Below are positions 36,770 to 45,113 of a DNA stretch of 64,000 nt, one piece after another. The DNA is from Acidobacteriota bacterium (lineage in GTDB: Bacteria; Acidobacteriota; Thermoanaerobaculia; UBA5066). Numbering within the stretch: the stretch's first letter is position 1; the number at the start of each line of letters is the position of its first letter. Both the position numbers and the translations under genes were made by a program. The stretch is from NCBI GenBank assembly GCA_016716715.1, contig JADJVE010000001.1:124001-188000 (forward strand), in the 5' to 3' direction. Below the pieces are notes generated by a model. That model saw only the letters and a program-made list of their open reading frames with translations, made no database searches and had not been told where the DNA came from.

Positions 36770-38572
36770 ATGACCGACCCCTCGCGCATCCGCAACTTCT
36801 CGATCGTCGCTCACATCGACCACGGGAAGACGACGCTCTCCGACCGGATCCTCGAGATCACGGGCGCGCTGACCGCCCGCGAAATGACCGAGCAGGTCCT
36901 CGACGACAACCCGATCGAGAAGGAGCGCGGGATCACGATCAAGGCGCGCTCCGTCACGCTCAAGTACCGGGCCGAGGACGGACGGGACTACACGCTGAAC
37001 CTCATCGACACGCCCGGGCACGTGGACTTCACCTACGAGGTGTCGCGCTCCCTCGCCGCGTGCGAAGGCGCGGTCCTCGTCGTCGACGCGACGCAGGGCG
37101 TCGAGGCCCAGACGCTCGCAAACGCGTACCTCGCGATCCACAACGACCTCACGATCGTCCCGTGCATCAACAAGGTCGACCTCCCGTCCGCCGTGCCCGA
37201 GATGGCGCGCGAGCAGATCGAGGAGGTCATCGGGATCCCGGCCCGCCACGCGGTCCTGACGTCCGGCAAGGTCGGGACGGGCGTGCGCGACCTGCTCGAG
37301 CAGATCGTCCACGACATTCCGGCGCCGAAGGGCGACCCCGCGGCGCCGCTGAAGGCGCTCCTCTTCGACTCGTGGTTCGACGTCTACCGCGGCGTCACGT
37401 GCCTCGTGCGGGTGCACGAGGGGACGATCCGGCCGGGCATGAAGATCCGGATGATGGGGACGGGCTTCGGCGGCGAGGTTCAGGAGGTCGGGATCTTCAA
37501 CCCGAAGCCGCTCGTCGTGCCCGAGCTCTCCGTGGGCGAGGTCGGCTACGTCATCGCGGGCATCAAGGACCTCCACGCCGCCAAGATCGGCGACACCGTC
37601 ACGGAGACCGAACGTCCGACCGCTGAAGCATTCCCCGGCTTTTTGGACGTCAAGCCGATGGTCTTCGCGTCGATCTTCCCGACGGAGACGGAAGCGTACG
37701 AGGACCTGCGCGACGCGATGGAGAAGCTCCGGCTGAACGACGCGTCCTTCACGTTCGAGCCCGAGTCCTCGACGGCACTCGGGTTCGGCTTCCGGTGCGG
37801 GTACCTCGGCCTCCTGCACATGGAGATCATCCAGGAGCGCCTCGAGCGCGAGTTCAACCTCTCGCTCATCACGACGGCGCCGTCGGTCCCGTACCGGATC
37901 ACGACCACGCGCGGCCAGGAGCTCGAGATCTCGAACCCCGTGAAGCTCCCCGACGTGCAGCTCATCCAGGAGATGCGCGAGCCGTACATCCTCGCGACGA
38001 TCATCACGAAGGACGAGTTCCTCGGCGGGATCCTCGCGCTGGCCCAGGAGCGGCGCGGCACGCAGGTCTCGCTCGAGTACGCGGGCACGCAGCGCGCCGT
38101 CCTCAAGTACGAGCTTCCCCTGAACGAGGTCATCCTCGACTTCTACGACAAGCTCAAGTCGCTCTCCCGGGGCTACGCGTCGTTCGACTACCAGCTCATC
38201 GACTACAGGCCCGGCGACCTCGTGAAGCTCGACGTCCTCATCAACGGCGAGCCCGTGGACGCGCTCGCGTTCATCGTCCACCGCGACAAGGCGCAGACGA
38301 AGGGCCGCTCGATCGTGGAGAAGATGAAGGAGATGATCCCGCAGCAGATGTTCGAGGTCGTCATCCAGGCGGCGATCGGCTCGAAAATCCTGGCGCGTTC
38401 GACCGTGAGGGCGATGCGCAAGAACGTCATCGCGAAGTGCTACGGCGGCGACATCACGCGCAAGAAGAAGCTGCTCGAAAAGCAGAAGGAAGGCAAGCGG
38501 CGCATGAAGAAGGTCGGCCGCGTCGACCTCCCGCAAGAGGCCTTCCTCGCCGTCCTCAAGGTCGACTCGTGA
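36770..38572 (+). CDS. lepA: Elongation factor 4 (LepA)
   Basis: 600 aa ribosomal back-translocase GTPase. G1 AHIDHGKTTLSDRIL, the EKERGITIKA switch I region, DTPGHVDFTYEV (G3), NKVDLP (G4), and the LepA-specific C-terminal domain ending RMKKVGRVDLPQEAFLAVLKVD. Gene order lepA-lepB is conserved in many bacteria. Confidence 0.98.
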   Translation: MTDPSRIRNFSIVAHIDHGKTTLSDRILEITGALTAREMTEQVLDDNPIEKERGITIKARSVTLKYRAEDGRDYTLNLIDTPGHVDFTYEVSRSLAACEGAVLVVDATQGVEAQTLANAYLAIHNDLTIVPCINKVDLPSAVPEMAREQIEEVIGIPARHAVLTSGKVGTGVRDLLEQIVHDIPAPKGDPAAPLKALLFDSWFDVYRGVTCLVRVHEGTIRPGMKIRMMGTGFGGEVQEVGIFNPKPLVVPELSVGEVGYVIAGIKDLHAAKIGDTVTETERPTAEAFPGFLDVKPMVFASIFPTETEAYEDLRDAMEKLRLNDASFTFEPESSTALGFGFRCGYLGLLHMEIIQERLEREFNLSLITTAPSVPYRITTTRGQELEISNPVKLPDVQLIQEMREPYILATIITKDEFLGGILALAQERRGTQVSLEYAGTQRAVLKYELPLNEVILDFYDKLKSLSRGYASFDYQLIDYRPGDLVKLDVLINGEPVDALAFIVHRDKAQTKGRSIVEKMKEMIPQQMFEVVIQAAIGSKILARSTVRAMRKNVIAKCYGGDITRKKKLLEKQKEGKRRMKKVGRVDLPQEAFLAVLKVDS

Positions 38573-39249
38573 GCCGCCCCGGGCGCTTCGCGGAGACGGC
38601 CGAAGCCGTCCTCGTGGCGGCGGCGCTCGCGCTCTTCGTCAAGACCTTCGTCTTCCAGATCTTCCACGTCCCCACGTCGTCCATGGAGGACGCCGTGCTC
38701 GCGGGAGACCGGATCGTCGTGGACAAGGTCGCCTACGCGCCCCACGCGGGGCCGTGGGCGCGGTTTCTGCCCTACCGGACCCTGACGCGGGGCGACGTCG
38801 TCGTGTTCCGCGACCCGCGCGACGCCTCGCGCGACCTCCTGAAGCGCGCGGTCGCGACGGGCGGCGACACGGTGGAGCAGCGCGCAAAGGAGCTGCGCGT
38901 GAACGGCTTTGCCCGGGACGAATCCTTCGTCGTCCACCGCGACGCCACGACGTACGGCGCGGACGCTCCGGCGGCGCTCGCGAAGCGCGACTCCTTCGGG
39001 CCGGTCGCGGTGCCGGAGGGCCGGTTCTTCGCGATGGGGGACAACCGGGACGACTCGCAGGATTCACGCTTCTGGGGGCCGGCCCCGGCCGCGAACCTCG
39101 AGGGCCGGGCCGTCTGCGTTCTCTGGTCGTGGGCGCCCTCCGACCGGACGTTTTCGGGCCGGGGCGCGGCGTTACGCCGGACGCTCGACACCGGGTTACA
39201 CTTTTTGGTCAGGACCCGCTGGAACCGGACGTTCCGGGCGGTTCGTTGA
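38569..39249 (+). CDS. lepB: Signal peptidase I
   Basis: 226 aa membrane serine protease that removes Sec signal peptides. N-terminal anchor AVLVAAALALFVKTFVFQIF, catalytic Ser in VPTSSMEDAVLAGD, general-base Lys in DLLKRAVATGGDTVE, and GRFFAMGDNRDDSQDSRFWGP. GTG 38569 overlaps the lepA stop (GTGA). Confidence 0.96.
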   Translation: MSRPGRFAETAEAVLVAAALALFVKTFVFQIFHVPTSSMEDAVLAGDRIVVDKVAYAPHAGPWARFLPYRTLTRGDVVVFRDPRDASRDLLKRAVATGGDTVEQRAKELRVNGFARDESFVVHRDATTYGADAPAALAKRDSFGPVAVPEGRFFAMGDNRDDSQDSRFWGPAPAANLEGRAVCVLWSWAPSDRTFSGRGAALRRTLDTGLHFLVRTRWNRTFRAVR

Positions 39250-39293
39250 AGCCGGGCCGTCCGGACGGTCGCGTCGAAGAGAGGAGCTTGCAC

Positions 39294-39653
39294 ATGCGTC
39301 GCATCGGGAATCGTGGGGAAGGCGCCTTCGGTCTGATCGTCGGTCTTGCGATCCTGTTCGTGGCCGTGGTGGCGCTGGTGCGCGTCGTCCCGCTGCACAT
39401 CCACGGCAACGAGGTCCTCGACGCCATGAACGAGGCGGCGAACTTCGGCGGACTGAAGCCGCTCGAGAAGCTCCGGATGGACATCTACCTCAAGGCGCAG
39501 GACGCGAAGGTCCCGCTCCAGCTGCAGGACATTCACGTCGACAAGAACGGGAGCTACGTCGTGATCGCGGCGCGGTACAAGCAGACCGCCGACATCTTCG
39601 GCTACAAGTACGTCTACCTGTTCGACAAGAAAGTCGAAAAGCCGGTCTTCTAG
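39294..39653 (+). CDS. Small membrane protein, DUF4845-like
   Basis: 119 aa with one N-terminal membrane helix (AFGLIVGLAILFVAVVALVRVVPLHI) and a soluble C-terminal part. The sequence RRIGNRGEGAFGLI before the helix recalls the DUF4845 proteins, which in proteobacteria also sit directly after lepB; this is by synteny and shape, not by firm homology. GAGGAG lies 7 nt before ATG 39294. It could alternatively be read as pilin-like, but no prepilin cleavage motif is convincing. Confidence 0.6.
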   Translation: MRRIGNRGEGAFGLIVGLAILFVAVVALVRVVPLHIHGNEVLDAMNEAANFGGLKPLEKLRMDIYLKAQDAKVPLQLQDIHVDKNGSYVVIAARYKQTADIFGYKYVYLFDKKVEKPVF

Positions 39654-39660
39654 CCGCGCG

Positions 39661-40071
39661 ATGGCGAAGACGCGCGAGGACGAGGACGCTCCACTCACCG
39701 AGGTCCGGCTGGACGTGTGGCTGGACGTGGCGTGCCTCTTCCCGACGCGCTCGCAGGCGGCTGCGGCGTGTGCCGGCGGCAAGGTGGACCTGAACGGCCA
39801 CGCGTCCGCCGCGCACAAGCTCCTCCGCGCGGGAGACCGCCTGTCGATCACGTTCGCCCGCGGCAAGCGCACGTTCGTCGTGAAGGGGCTTGCCGAGCGG
39901 CACGTGAAGAAGGCCGACGCGCGCGCCCTCTTCGAGGAGACGACGCCGCCCCCCTCCCCGGAGGTTCTCGAGGCACGGAGGCTCGAACGGATGTTCGCGC
40001 CGAAGGACGCGGGCGGCGCCCGTCCCACGAAGAAGGAACGGCGGCAGCGCGAGAGGACGCGCGGGTGGTGA
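39661..40071 (+). CDS. S4-domain RNA-binding protein (HslR/Hsp15-like)
   Basis: 136 aa. S4 domain at about residues 15-75: VRLDVWLDVACLFPTRSQAAAACAGGKVDLNG, AHKLLRAGDRLSITF, then VVKGLAERHVKKADARALFEE, matching Hsp15/HslR, which binds the 50S subunit carrying stalled nascent chains. Basic C-terminal tail (KKERRQRERTRGW). The stop overlaps the PAP2 gene. Confidence 0.82.
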   Translation: MAKTREDEDAPLTEVRLDVWLDVACLFPTRSQAAAACAGGKVDLNGHASAAHKLLRAGDRLSITFARGKRTFVVKGLAERHVKKADARALFEETTPPPSPEVLEARRLERMFAPKDAGGARPTKKERRQRERTRGW

Positions 40072-41051
40072 GGCGCCTCGCGCGCCCGAGACTCTACGAG
40101 ATCGTCCTCCTCGCCGACGTCGTTCTCGTCGCGTTCCTCCTCCGGACGCGCGCAAGGATGAACGTCGATCTCCTGAGGACCCTGCTCGACATGCGCCAGT
40201 TCGTCGCGATCACGGGAACCGTTCTGCTCGCGGGCGTTCTCGTGCGCGCGCTCCTCGCGGGGCGCCGCGGGAAGAGGCGCGGGGCGGCCCGGCTCCGCGC
40301 GCTCCTCCGGCCGAGGTCCCTCCCGGACCTGGCGCGGTTCCTGGCGGTCCTCACGCTCACGTCCTGGGCCTACAGCTGGCTCAAGGTCGCGCTCCCGCTC
40401 CTCCGTCCCGACGTCCTCTTCGACCCGGGCCTCTTCCGGATCGAGACGGCGCTTCATCTGGGCGTGAATCCCGGGCGCTTCCTCCAGGGCCTCTTTCCCT
40501 ATCCGGCTCTGTGGCGCACTCTCGACGTCTATTACGGCGCGTTCATCTGGACCGTCATGGCGGGCCTCGCCTGGTTCGGGGCGGCGCTCTCCGTCCGCGA
40601 CCGCGCGCGTTTCGCGGCGGGCTTCACCCTCCTCTGGGTCTTCGGCGCGTGGTTCTACTTCGCGGTGCCGTCGCTCGGGCCGTGTTACGTCCTCAAGGAC
40701 GACTACACGGAGGTCCGCGCCGCGATGCCGGGGCAGTCCGCGACGATGGACCTCCTCTTCGCGCACTACGGCCGGATCCGTTCGCTCCACCGCCACCCGG
40801 AGGGGTTCGACATCTCCCCGTATCTCGGCGTGGCCGCGATGCCGTCGCTGCACGTCGCGGCCCAGGCGTTCCTCATGTTCTTCGCGCGCCGGCGGTCGAA
40901 GGCGCTCTTCGCCCTCTTCGCGGCGCTGACCGCCGTGACCCTCTTCACCTCCGTCGTGAGCGGGTGGCACTACGCGATCGACGGGTACGCGGGCCTCCTC
41001 CTCGCGTGGGCCTGCGAGGCGGCGGGAAGGCGCAGCGTCCCGCCCGCGTAA
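40068..41051 (+). CDS. PAP2-superfamily membrane protein (inositol phosphorylceramide synthase-like)
   Basis: 327 aa with about six membrane segments. The phosphatase/transferase motifs are FAVPSLGPCYVL, MPSLHVAAQAF (catalytic His) and SGWHYAIDGYAGLLLAW, the C2/C3-type pattern of the PAP2_3 group that includes IPC synthases. Likely acts on a lipid phosphate or phosphoalcohol on the outer face of the membrane; substrate unknown. GTG 40068 overlaps the S4 gene stop; a GTG one codon earlier is possible. Confidence 0.78.
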   Translation: MRRLARPRLYEIVLLADVVLVAFLLRTRARMNVDLLRTLLDMRQFVAITGTVLLAGVLVRALLAGRRGKRRGAARLRALLRPRSLPDLARFLAVLTLTSWAYSWLKVALPLLRPDVLFDPGLFRIETALHLGVNPGRFLQGLFPYPALWRTLDVYYGAFIWTVMAGLAWFGAALSVRDRARFAAGFTLLWVFGAWFYFAVPSLGPCYVLKDDYTEVRAAMPGQSATMDLLFAHYGRIRSLHRHPEGFDISPYLGVAAMPSLHVAAQAFLMFFARRRSKALFALFAALTAVTLFTSVVSGWHYAIDGYAGLLLAWACEAAGRRSVPPA

Positions 41052-41054
41052 CAT
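41049..41054 (+). promoter_or_regulatory. -10 hexamer for a leaderless arsA-like mRNA
   Basis: TAACAT, 7 nt, then ATG 41062; no Shine-Dalgarno. The hexamer overlaps the stop codon of the upstream PAP2 gene. Confidence 0.45.
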
Positions 41055-41061
41055 CCGGCGG

Positions 41062-42258
41062 ATGCGGATCATCCTCTTCACGGGCAAGGGCGGCACCGGC
41101 AAGACGACGGTCGCGGCCGCGACGGGCCTGACGCTGGCGGCGCAGGGCCTGAAGACGCTCGTGATGTCCGTCGACGCCGCGCACTCGCTCGCCGATTCGT
41201 TCGACCTGCCGGGCGCCCTCACGGACAAGCACCGCGGCGAGGCCGTGCCGGTCGCGGAGAACCTCTGGATCCAGGAAGTGGACGTCACGGAGGAGATCGG
41301 GCGCCACTGGAAGGACATCTCGGGTTACATCACGGCGCTCCTCGCCGTGACGGGCGTCGAGGAGGTCCTCGCCGAGGAGCTCGCGATCTTCCCGGGGATG
41401 GAGGAGGTCTCCGCCCTCCTCTACGTGAACCGCTACGCGAAGGAGAAGGCGTTCGACGTCCTGATCCTCGACTGCGCCCCCACGGGCGAGTCCCTGCGCT
41501 TCGTCTCCCTGCCGCCGACGCTCGACTGGTACATGACGAAGCTCTTCCGGATTCAGCGCAACATCCTGAAGGTCGCGCGTCCCGTGGCCAGGAAGGTCGC
41601 GAACGTCCCGCTCCCGCCGGACCGGTACTTCGACAACGTGCAGTCGCTCGCCGAGAAGCTCGACGGCGTCGACGCGCTCCTGAAGGACCCGAAGACGACG
41701 ACCGTCCGCCTCGTCACGAACGCGGAAAAGATCGTGATCAAGGAGACACAGCGCGCCTTCATGTACTTCGGCCTTTACGGGTTCACCGTGGACGCCGTGA
41801 TCGTGAACCGTCTCCTCCCCGGGAAAATGCACGACCCGTTCTTCGACAAGTGGCGGAAGACCCAGGCGCGGTTCCTCGAGGAGGCGCACCGCTACTTCGA
41901 CCCGGTTCCCCTCTTCACGCTCCCGCTCCGCGACGACCAGGTCCTCGGCCCGGCGGCGCTCCTCTCTCTCGGAACGGAGCTGTGGGCCGGCCGGGACGCG
42001 GCGGCGTCGTTCCGCTCGGTCGCGCCCTACCGGTACACCAAGCAGAACGGGCGCTACGTCCTCACGCTCGACCTTCCCTTCGTCGCGAAGGAGGACGTCG
42101 ACCTCGCGGTCGCGTCGGGCGATCTCATCGTCCGCATCGGCAACGTCCGGCACCACGTCCCGATCCCGCGGACGCTCGCGGGCTTCACGCCCTCCGGCGC
42201 GAAGGTCGAGGACGGCAAGCTCACCGTGCGCTTCGCGCGCGCGACGGAGGCGCCCTGA
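41062..42258 (+). CDS. ArsA/GET3-type ATPase with C-terminal Hsp20-like domain
   Basis: 398 aa. Deviant P-loop FTGKGGTGKTTVAAATG, switch I VDAAHSLADSFD, DCAPTGESLRFVSLP. It is a single ATPase half, unlike the duplicated arsenite-pump ArsA, and no arsenic-binding cysteine triplet or ars genes are nearby, so arsenite export is unlikely. Residues from about 320 (YVLTLDLPFVAKEDVDLAVASGDLIVRIGNVRHHVPIP) match the ArsA_HSP20 domain. Similar proteins are proposed membrane-protein targeting or chaperone ATPases; function not established. Confidence 0.87.
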   Translation: MRIILFTGKGGTGKTTVAAATGLTLAAQGLKTLVMSVDAAHSLADSFDLPGALTDKHRGEAVPVAENLWIQEVDVTEEIGRHWKDISGYITALLAVTGVEEVLAEELAIFPGMEEVSALLYVNRYAKEKAFDVLILDCAPTGESLRFVSLPPTLDWYMTKLFRIQRNILKVARPVARKVANVPLPPDRYFDNVQSLAEKLDGVDALLKDPKTTTVRLVTNAEKIVIKETQRAFMYFGLYGFTVDAVIVNRLLPGKMHDPFFDKWRKTQARFLEEAHRYFDPVPLFTLPLRDDQVLGPAALLSLGTELWAGRDAAASFRSVAPYRYTKQNGRYVLTLDLPFVAKEDVDLAVASGDLIVRIGNVRHHVPIPRTLAGFTPSGAKVEDGKLTVRFARATEAP

Positions 42259-42599
42259 TGGCACGCAAGAAGAAACCCGTCGATCCCCTCGAGGCCGACT
42301 TCGGGCCCGGCGTCGCGGCCACGGACGCAGCGCAGGCCGCGGCGGGCGCTCCGCGCGCCGGCGGTCCGATTCCCGGCCTCGCGTGCGGCGGCGAGGGCTG
42401 CTTCCTCCGGCCCGCGGCCGGGTTGATCGGGAAGTTCTCCGTCTCGCTCGCGGGGCGCGCCGCGCTCGGCCGCGCGGCGTTCTCGGGCATCGAACTGATG
42501 AAGGCCCTGCGCGACTTCCTCGACGAGGAGATTTCGCTCGCCGAGCGCGCGGCCCGGTCCGACGGCACCGCGCGTTACGAAAAGATCAAGGTCGAATAG
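42258..42599 (+). CDS. Small hypothetical protein coupled to the ArsA-like ATPase
   Basis: 113 aa, unrecognised. N-terminus lysine-rich (MARKKKPVDPLEADFG), a Gly/Ala-rich middle with two cysteines (GLACGGEGCFLRP), then an amphipathic helical region (ALRDFLDEEISLAERAARS). ATG 42258 shares its first base with the ATPase stop codon, so it is translationally coupled and probably functions with that protein. Confidence 0.7.
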   Translation: MARKKKPVDPLEADFGPGVAATDAAQAAAGAPRAGGPIPGLACGGEGCFLRPAAGLIGKFSVSLAGRAALGRAAFSGIELMKALRDFLDEEISLAERAARSDGTARYEKIKVE

Positions 42600-42611
42600 C
42601 GGGCGGACGGG

Positions 42612-43334
42612 TCAGAGCGCGGCGGCGATCCCGGCGACGATCGCGCGCGCCGCGGCGGCGGGATCCGTTGCGCCCGTGATCGGGCGGCCGACGACGAGAA
42701 TGTCCGCCCCTGCGCGGATCGCTTCGGCGGGCGTCGCCACGCGCTTCTGGTCGCCGAGCGCCGTGCCCGCGGGGCGCACGCCCGGCACCACGAGGAGGAA
42801 GTCCTTCCCGCACGCGGCGCGGATCGCCGTGATCTCCTCCGGCGAGCAGACCACGCCGTCGAGGCCCGATTCCTGCGCGAGCGCGGCGAGACGCACGGCG
42901 GCCTCGCGCGGCGTCCCGGCGACGCCGATCGCGGCGAGCGCGCTCGCGTCCAGAGACGTCAGGATCGTGACGGCGATGAGCCGAGGCGCGGGGCGGCCGG
43001 CCTTCGCGGCGGCCTCGCGGCCTCCGTCGCCGAAGGCTCGCAGCATGTCGCGCCCGCCGGAGGCGTGACAGTTCACGATCGCCGCGCCCGTCGCGGCGGC
43101 CGCGGCCGCGGCGCGGCCGACGGTGTTCGGAATGTCGTGGAGCTTGAGGTCGAGGAACACGTCCGCGCCGGACGCGACGACCTCGCGGACGAGCGCCGGC
43201 CCTTCCGCCACGAAGGCCTCGAGGCCGAGCTTGAGGACGCCGGCCTCGGGGGCGACGCGGCGCGCCATCGCGAGGAGCGCGGCCCGGTCCGGGAGATCCA
43301 GCGCGACGGCGAGGCGTGCGCGCGCGTCAGGCAA
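42612..43334 (-). CDS. pyrF: Orotidine 5'-phosphate decarboxylase
   Basis: 240 aa. Converts OMP to UMP. Active-site DLKLHDIPNTV (Asp-x-Lys-x-x-Asp), phosphate-binding TPGVRP-type loop (VVPGVRPAGTALGDQKRVATPAEAIRAGADILVVGRPIT). It starts with TTG 43334, which lies 8 nt inside the pyrD 3' end; no ATG or GTG gives a full N-terminus (RLAVALDLPD). Last gene of the pyrK-pyrD-pyrF unit. Confidence 0.95.
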   Translation of the reverse strand: MPDARARLAVALDLPDRAALLAMARRVAPEAGVLKLGLEAFVAEGPALVREVVASGADVFLDLKLHDIPNTVGRAAAAAAATGAAIVNCHASGGRDMLRAFGDGGREAAAKAGRPAPRLIAVTILTSLDASALAAIGVAGTPREAAVRLAALAQESGLDGVVCSPEEITAIRAACGKDFLLVVPGVRPAGTALGDQKRVATPAEAIRAGADILVVGRPITGATDPAAAARAIVAGIAAAL

Positions 43335-44271
43335 ACCGGTGGTCCTCGCGCGGCCTCGTCTTCAGGGTTCCGACGAGGTCGGCGGCGCGCGCGATCTTCC
43401 GCTCCGCGCACCAGGCGGAAAGCTCGCCGACGAGCCGGCCCGCGAGCGAGGGATCCCGGAAGTTCGCCGTGCCGATCTGGACGGCGTTCGCGCCGGCGAC
43501 GAGGAACTCGACGACGTTCTCGACCGTCTCGATCCCGCCCATCCCGAAGATCGGGATCTTCGGGAGCGCCTTGCGGACCTCCCAGACCATCCGGAGGGCG
43601 ATCGGGCGGATCGCCGGGCCCGACAGGCCGCCGGTCGTGAAGCCGATTTTCGGCGTCCGCGTCTCGAGGTCGATCGCGAGGCCGACGAGCGTGTTGATGA
43701 GCGAGAGAGCGTCCGCCCCGGCGTCCACGGCCGCCTGCGCGACCGCGACGATGTCCGTCACGTTGGGGGAGAGCTTCACGACGAGGACGTGCGGCGTGGC
43801 GGCCCGGACCTTCTTCACGAGCGCCGCCAGAGCCTGCGGATTGTTGCCGAAGATCATCCCGCCCTTCACGACGTTCGGGCAGGAGACGTTCAGCTCGATC
43901 GCCGCGATCCGGCGGTCGGCGCCGATGCGCTCGACGACCGCGACGTAGTCCTCCTCGGCATCGCCCCAGACGTTCGCGATCACCGTCGCGCCCTTCGCGT
44001 GGAGCTCGGGGAGCTTCTCGGCGAGGAACGCGTCGACGCCGACGTTCTGGAGGCCGATCGCGTTCAGCATCCCCGCGTCCGTCTCGCAGATGCGGGGCGG
44101 CGGGTTGCCGTGGCACGGCCGGTGCGAGAGGCCCTTGACGGAGATCGCGCCGAGCGCCGAGAGGTCGAGGTAGTCCGCGAACTCGAGGCCGTAGCCGAAC
44201 GTGCCCGAGGCCGTCGCGATCGGATTCTTCAGGCGCAGGCGCCCCATCTGGACGGCGAGGTCGACGGCCAT
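43327..44271 (-). CDS. pyrD: Dihydroorotate dehydrogenase, catalytic subunit (class 1B)
   Basis: 314 aa FMN enzyme. The active-site cysteine of class 1 is in LNVSCPNV. KNPIATASGTFGYG, KLSPNVTDI, LINTLVGLAID and FGMGGIETVENVVEFLVAGANAVQIGTANF complete the family pattern. ATG 44271 overlaps the pyrK stop (ATGA), and the adjacent electron-transfer subunit makes it the NAD-dependent 1B type. Confidence 0.97.
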   Translation of the reverse strand: MAVDLAVQMGRLRLKNPIATASGTFGYGLEFADYLDLSALGAISVKGLSHRPCHGNPPPRICETDAGMLNAIGLQNVGVDAFLAEKLPELHAKGATVIANVWGDAEEDYVAVVERIGADRRIAAIELNVSCPNVVKGGMIFGNNPQALAALVKKVRAATPHVLVVKLSPNVTDIVAVAQAAVDAGADALSLINTLVGLAIDLETRTPKIGFTTGGLSGPAIRPIALRMVWEVRKALPKIPIFGMGGIETVENVVEFLVAGANAVQIGTANFRDPSLAGRLVGELSAWCAERKIARAADLVGTLKTRPREDHRFA

Positions 44272-45077
44272 CAGACCTTCTTCCAGTCGATGAAGGACGG
44301 GGGCACGCACGGCCCTTCCTTGCAGATCGTCGCGAAGCGGCCGTCCGTCGTCGGGGCGACGCATCCGAGGCAGACGCCGAAACCGCACGCCATCTCGGAC
44401 TCCATCGCGAACGAAGCGTCGAGGCCCGCCTTTTCGACGATCGCGGCGAGGGTGCGGAACATCGGCAGCGGGCCGCACGCGAAGACGCGCCGGTAGGACG
44501 TCCCGCCGTCGAGGGCGTGCGCGAAGAGGTCCGTCACGCGCCCGCGCCGGCCGAGGGAGCCGTCGTCCGTGGCGTAGCGGCAGCGGTGCTGGCCGAGGAA
44601 GCGCTCGAAGTCGGCGCGCTTCAGGATGTCGTTCTCGTTGCGGCCGCCGTAGTAGAGGTCCGCGGCGAGGCCGCGCGCCGCGAGGGTGCGCGCGAGGAGG
44701 ACGAGCGGCGCGAGGCCGATCCCGCCCGCGACGAGGGCCACGCGGTCGCCGGTCTTGAGGTCGTCCGTCGGGAAGGGGACGCCGAGCGGGCCGAGCACGG
44801 GCACCGGCGTGCCCTCGGGGAGCCGCCCGAGCGCTCCCGTGCCGACGCCGACGGCCTTCACGACGAACTCGATCGCGGGAACGCCGGCGACCGTCGTGAC
44901 GTCCGCGATCGAGAACGCCCGCCGGAGGTACGGCCGGAGGCCGTCCCCGGCCTGCAACATCGCGAAGTTTCCCGCCTTCGCCGCCGGGCCGATCGTGCCG
45001 GCCTGGAGGAACAACGAATAGTGCGCCGCGTCGTAGTGCAGCGTGCGGAGGACGCGAAGCGTTTCGTTGACGGCCAT
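44271..45077 (-). CDS. pyrK: Dihydroorotate dehydrogenase electron-transfer subunit PyrK
   Basis: 268 aa. FAD-binding ferredoxin-reductase fold (LRRAFSIADV; GRLPEGTPVPVLGPLG; LVAGGIGLAPLVLLAR) and a C-terminal 2Fe-2S cluster motif MACGFGVCLGCVAPTTDG...CKEGPC. Passes electrons from PyrD FMN to NAD. A perfect TATAAT (complement of 45108-45113) lies 30 nt upstream on the minus strand. Confidence 0.95.
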   Translation of the reverse strand: MAVNETLRVLRTLHYDAAHYSLFLQAGTIGPAAKAGNFAMLQAGDGLRPYLRRAFSIADVTTVAGVPAIEFVVKAVGVGTGALGRLPEGTPVPVLGPLGVPFPTDDLKTGDRVALVAGGIGLAPLVLLARTLAARGLAADLYYGGRNENDILKRADFERFLGQHRCRYATDDGSLGRRGRVTDLFAHALDGGTSYRRVFACGPLPMFRTLAAIVEKAGLDASFAMESEMACGFGVCLGCVAPTTDGRFATICKEGPCVPPSFIDWKKV

Positions 45078-45107
45078 CGGGAAGGGGGCGAGACTCGCCG
45101 GGCGCGG

Positions 45108-45113
45108 ATTATA
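45108..45113 (-). promoter_or_regulatory. Consensus -10 (TATAAT) of the pyrK-pyrD-pyrF operon
   Basis: TATAAT on the minus strand, 30 nt before the pyrK ATG, overlapping the first base of the divergent gene at 45113. A GGCGA/TCGCC mini-hairpin lies in the resulting leader. No -35 match at 17 bp. Confidence 0.45.

Noticed and set aside
39294..39653. Type IV pilin-like protein
   Set aside because: A glycine precedes the hydrophobic helix, but the required Phe and Glu5 of a prepilin site are not in register; the position after lepB fits DUF4845-like proteins better.
41062..42258. Arsenite-pump ATPase
   Set aside because: Single ATPase half, no metal-binding cysteine motif, no arsB, arsR or arsD nearby; the Hsp20-like tail points to another role.
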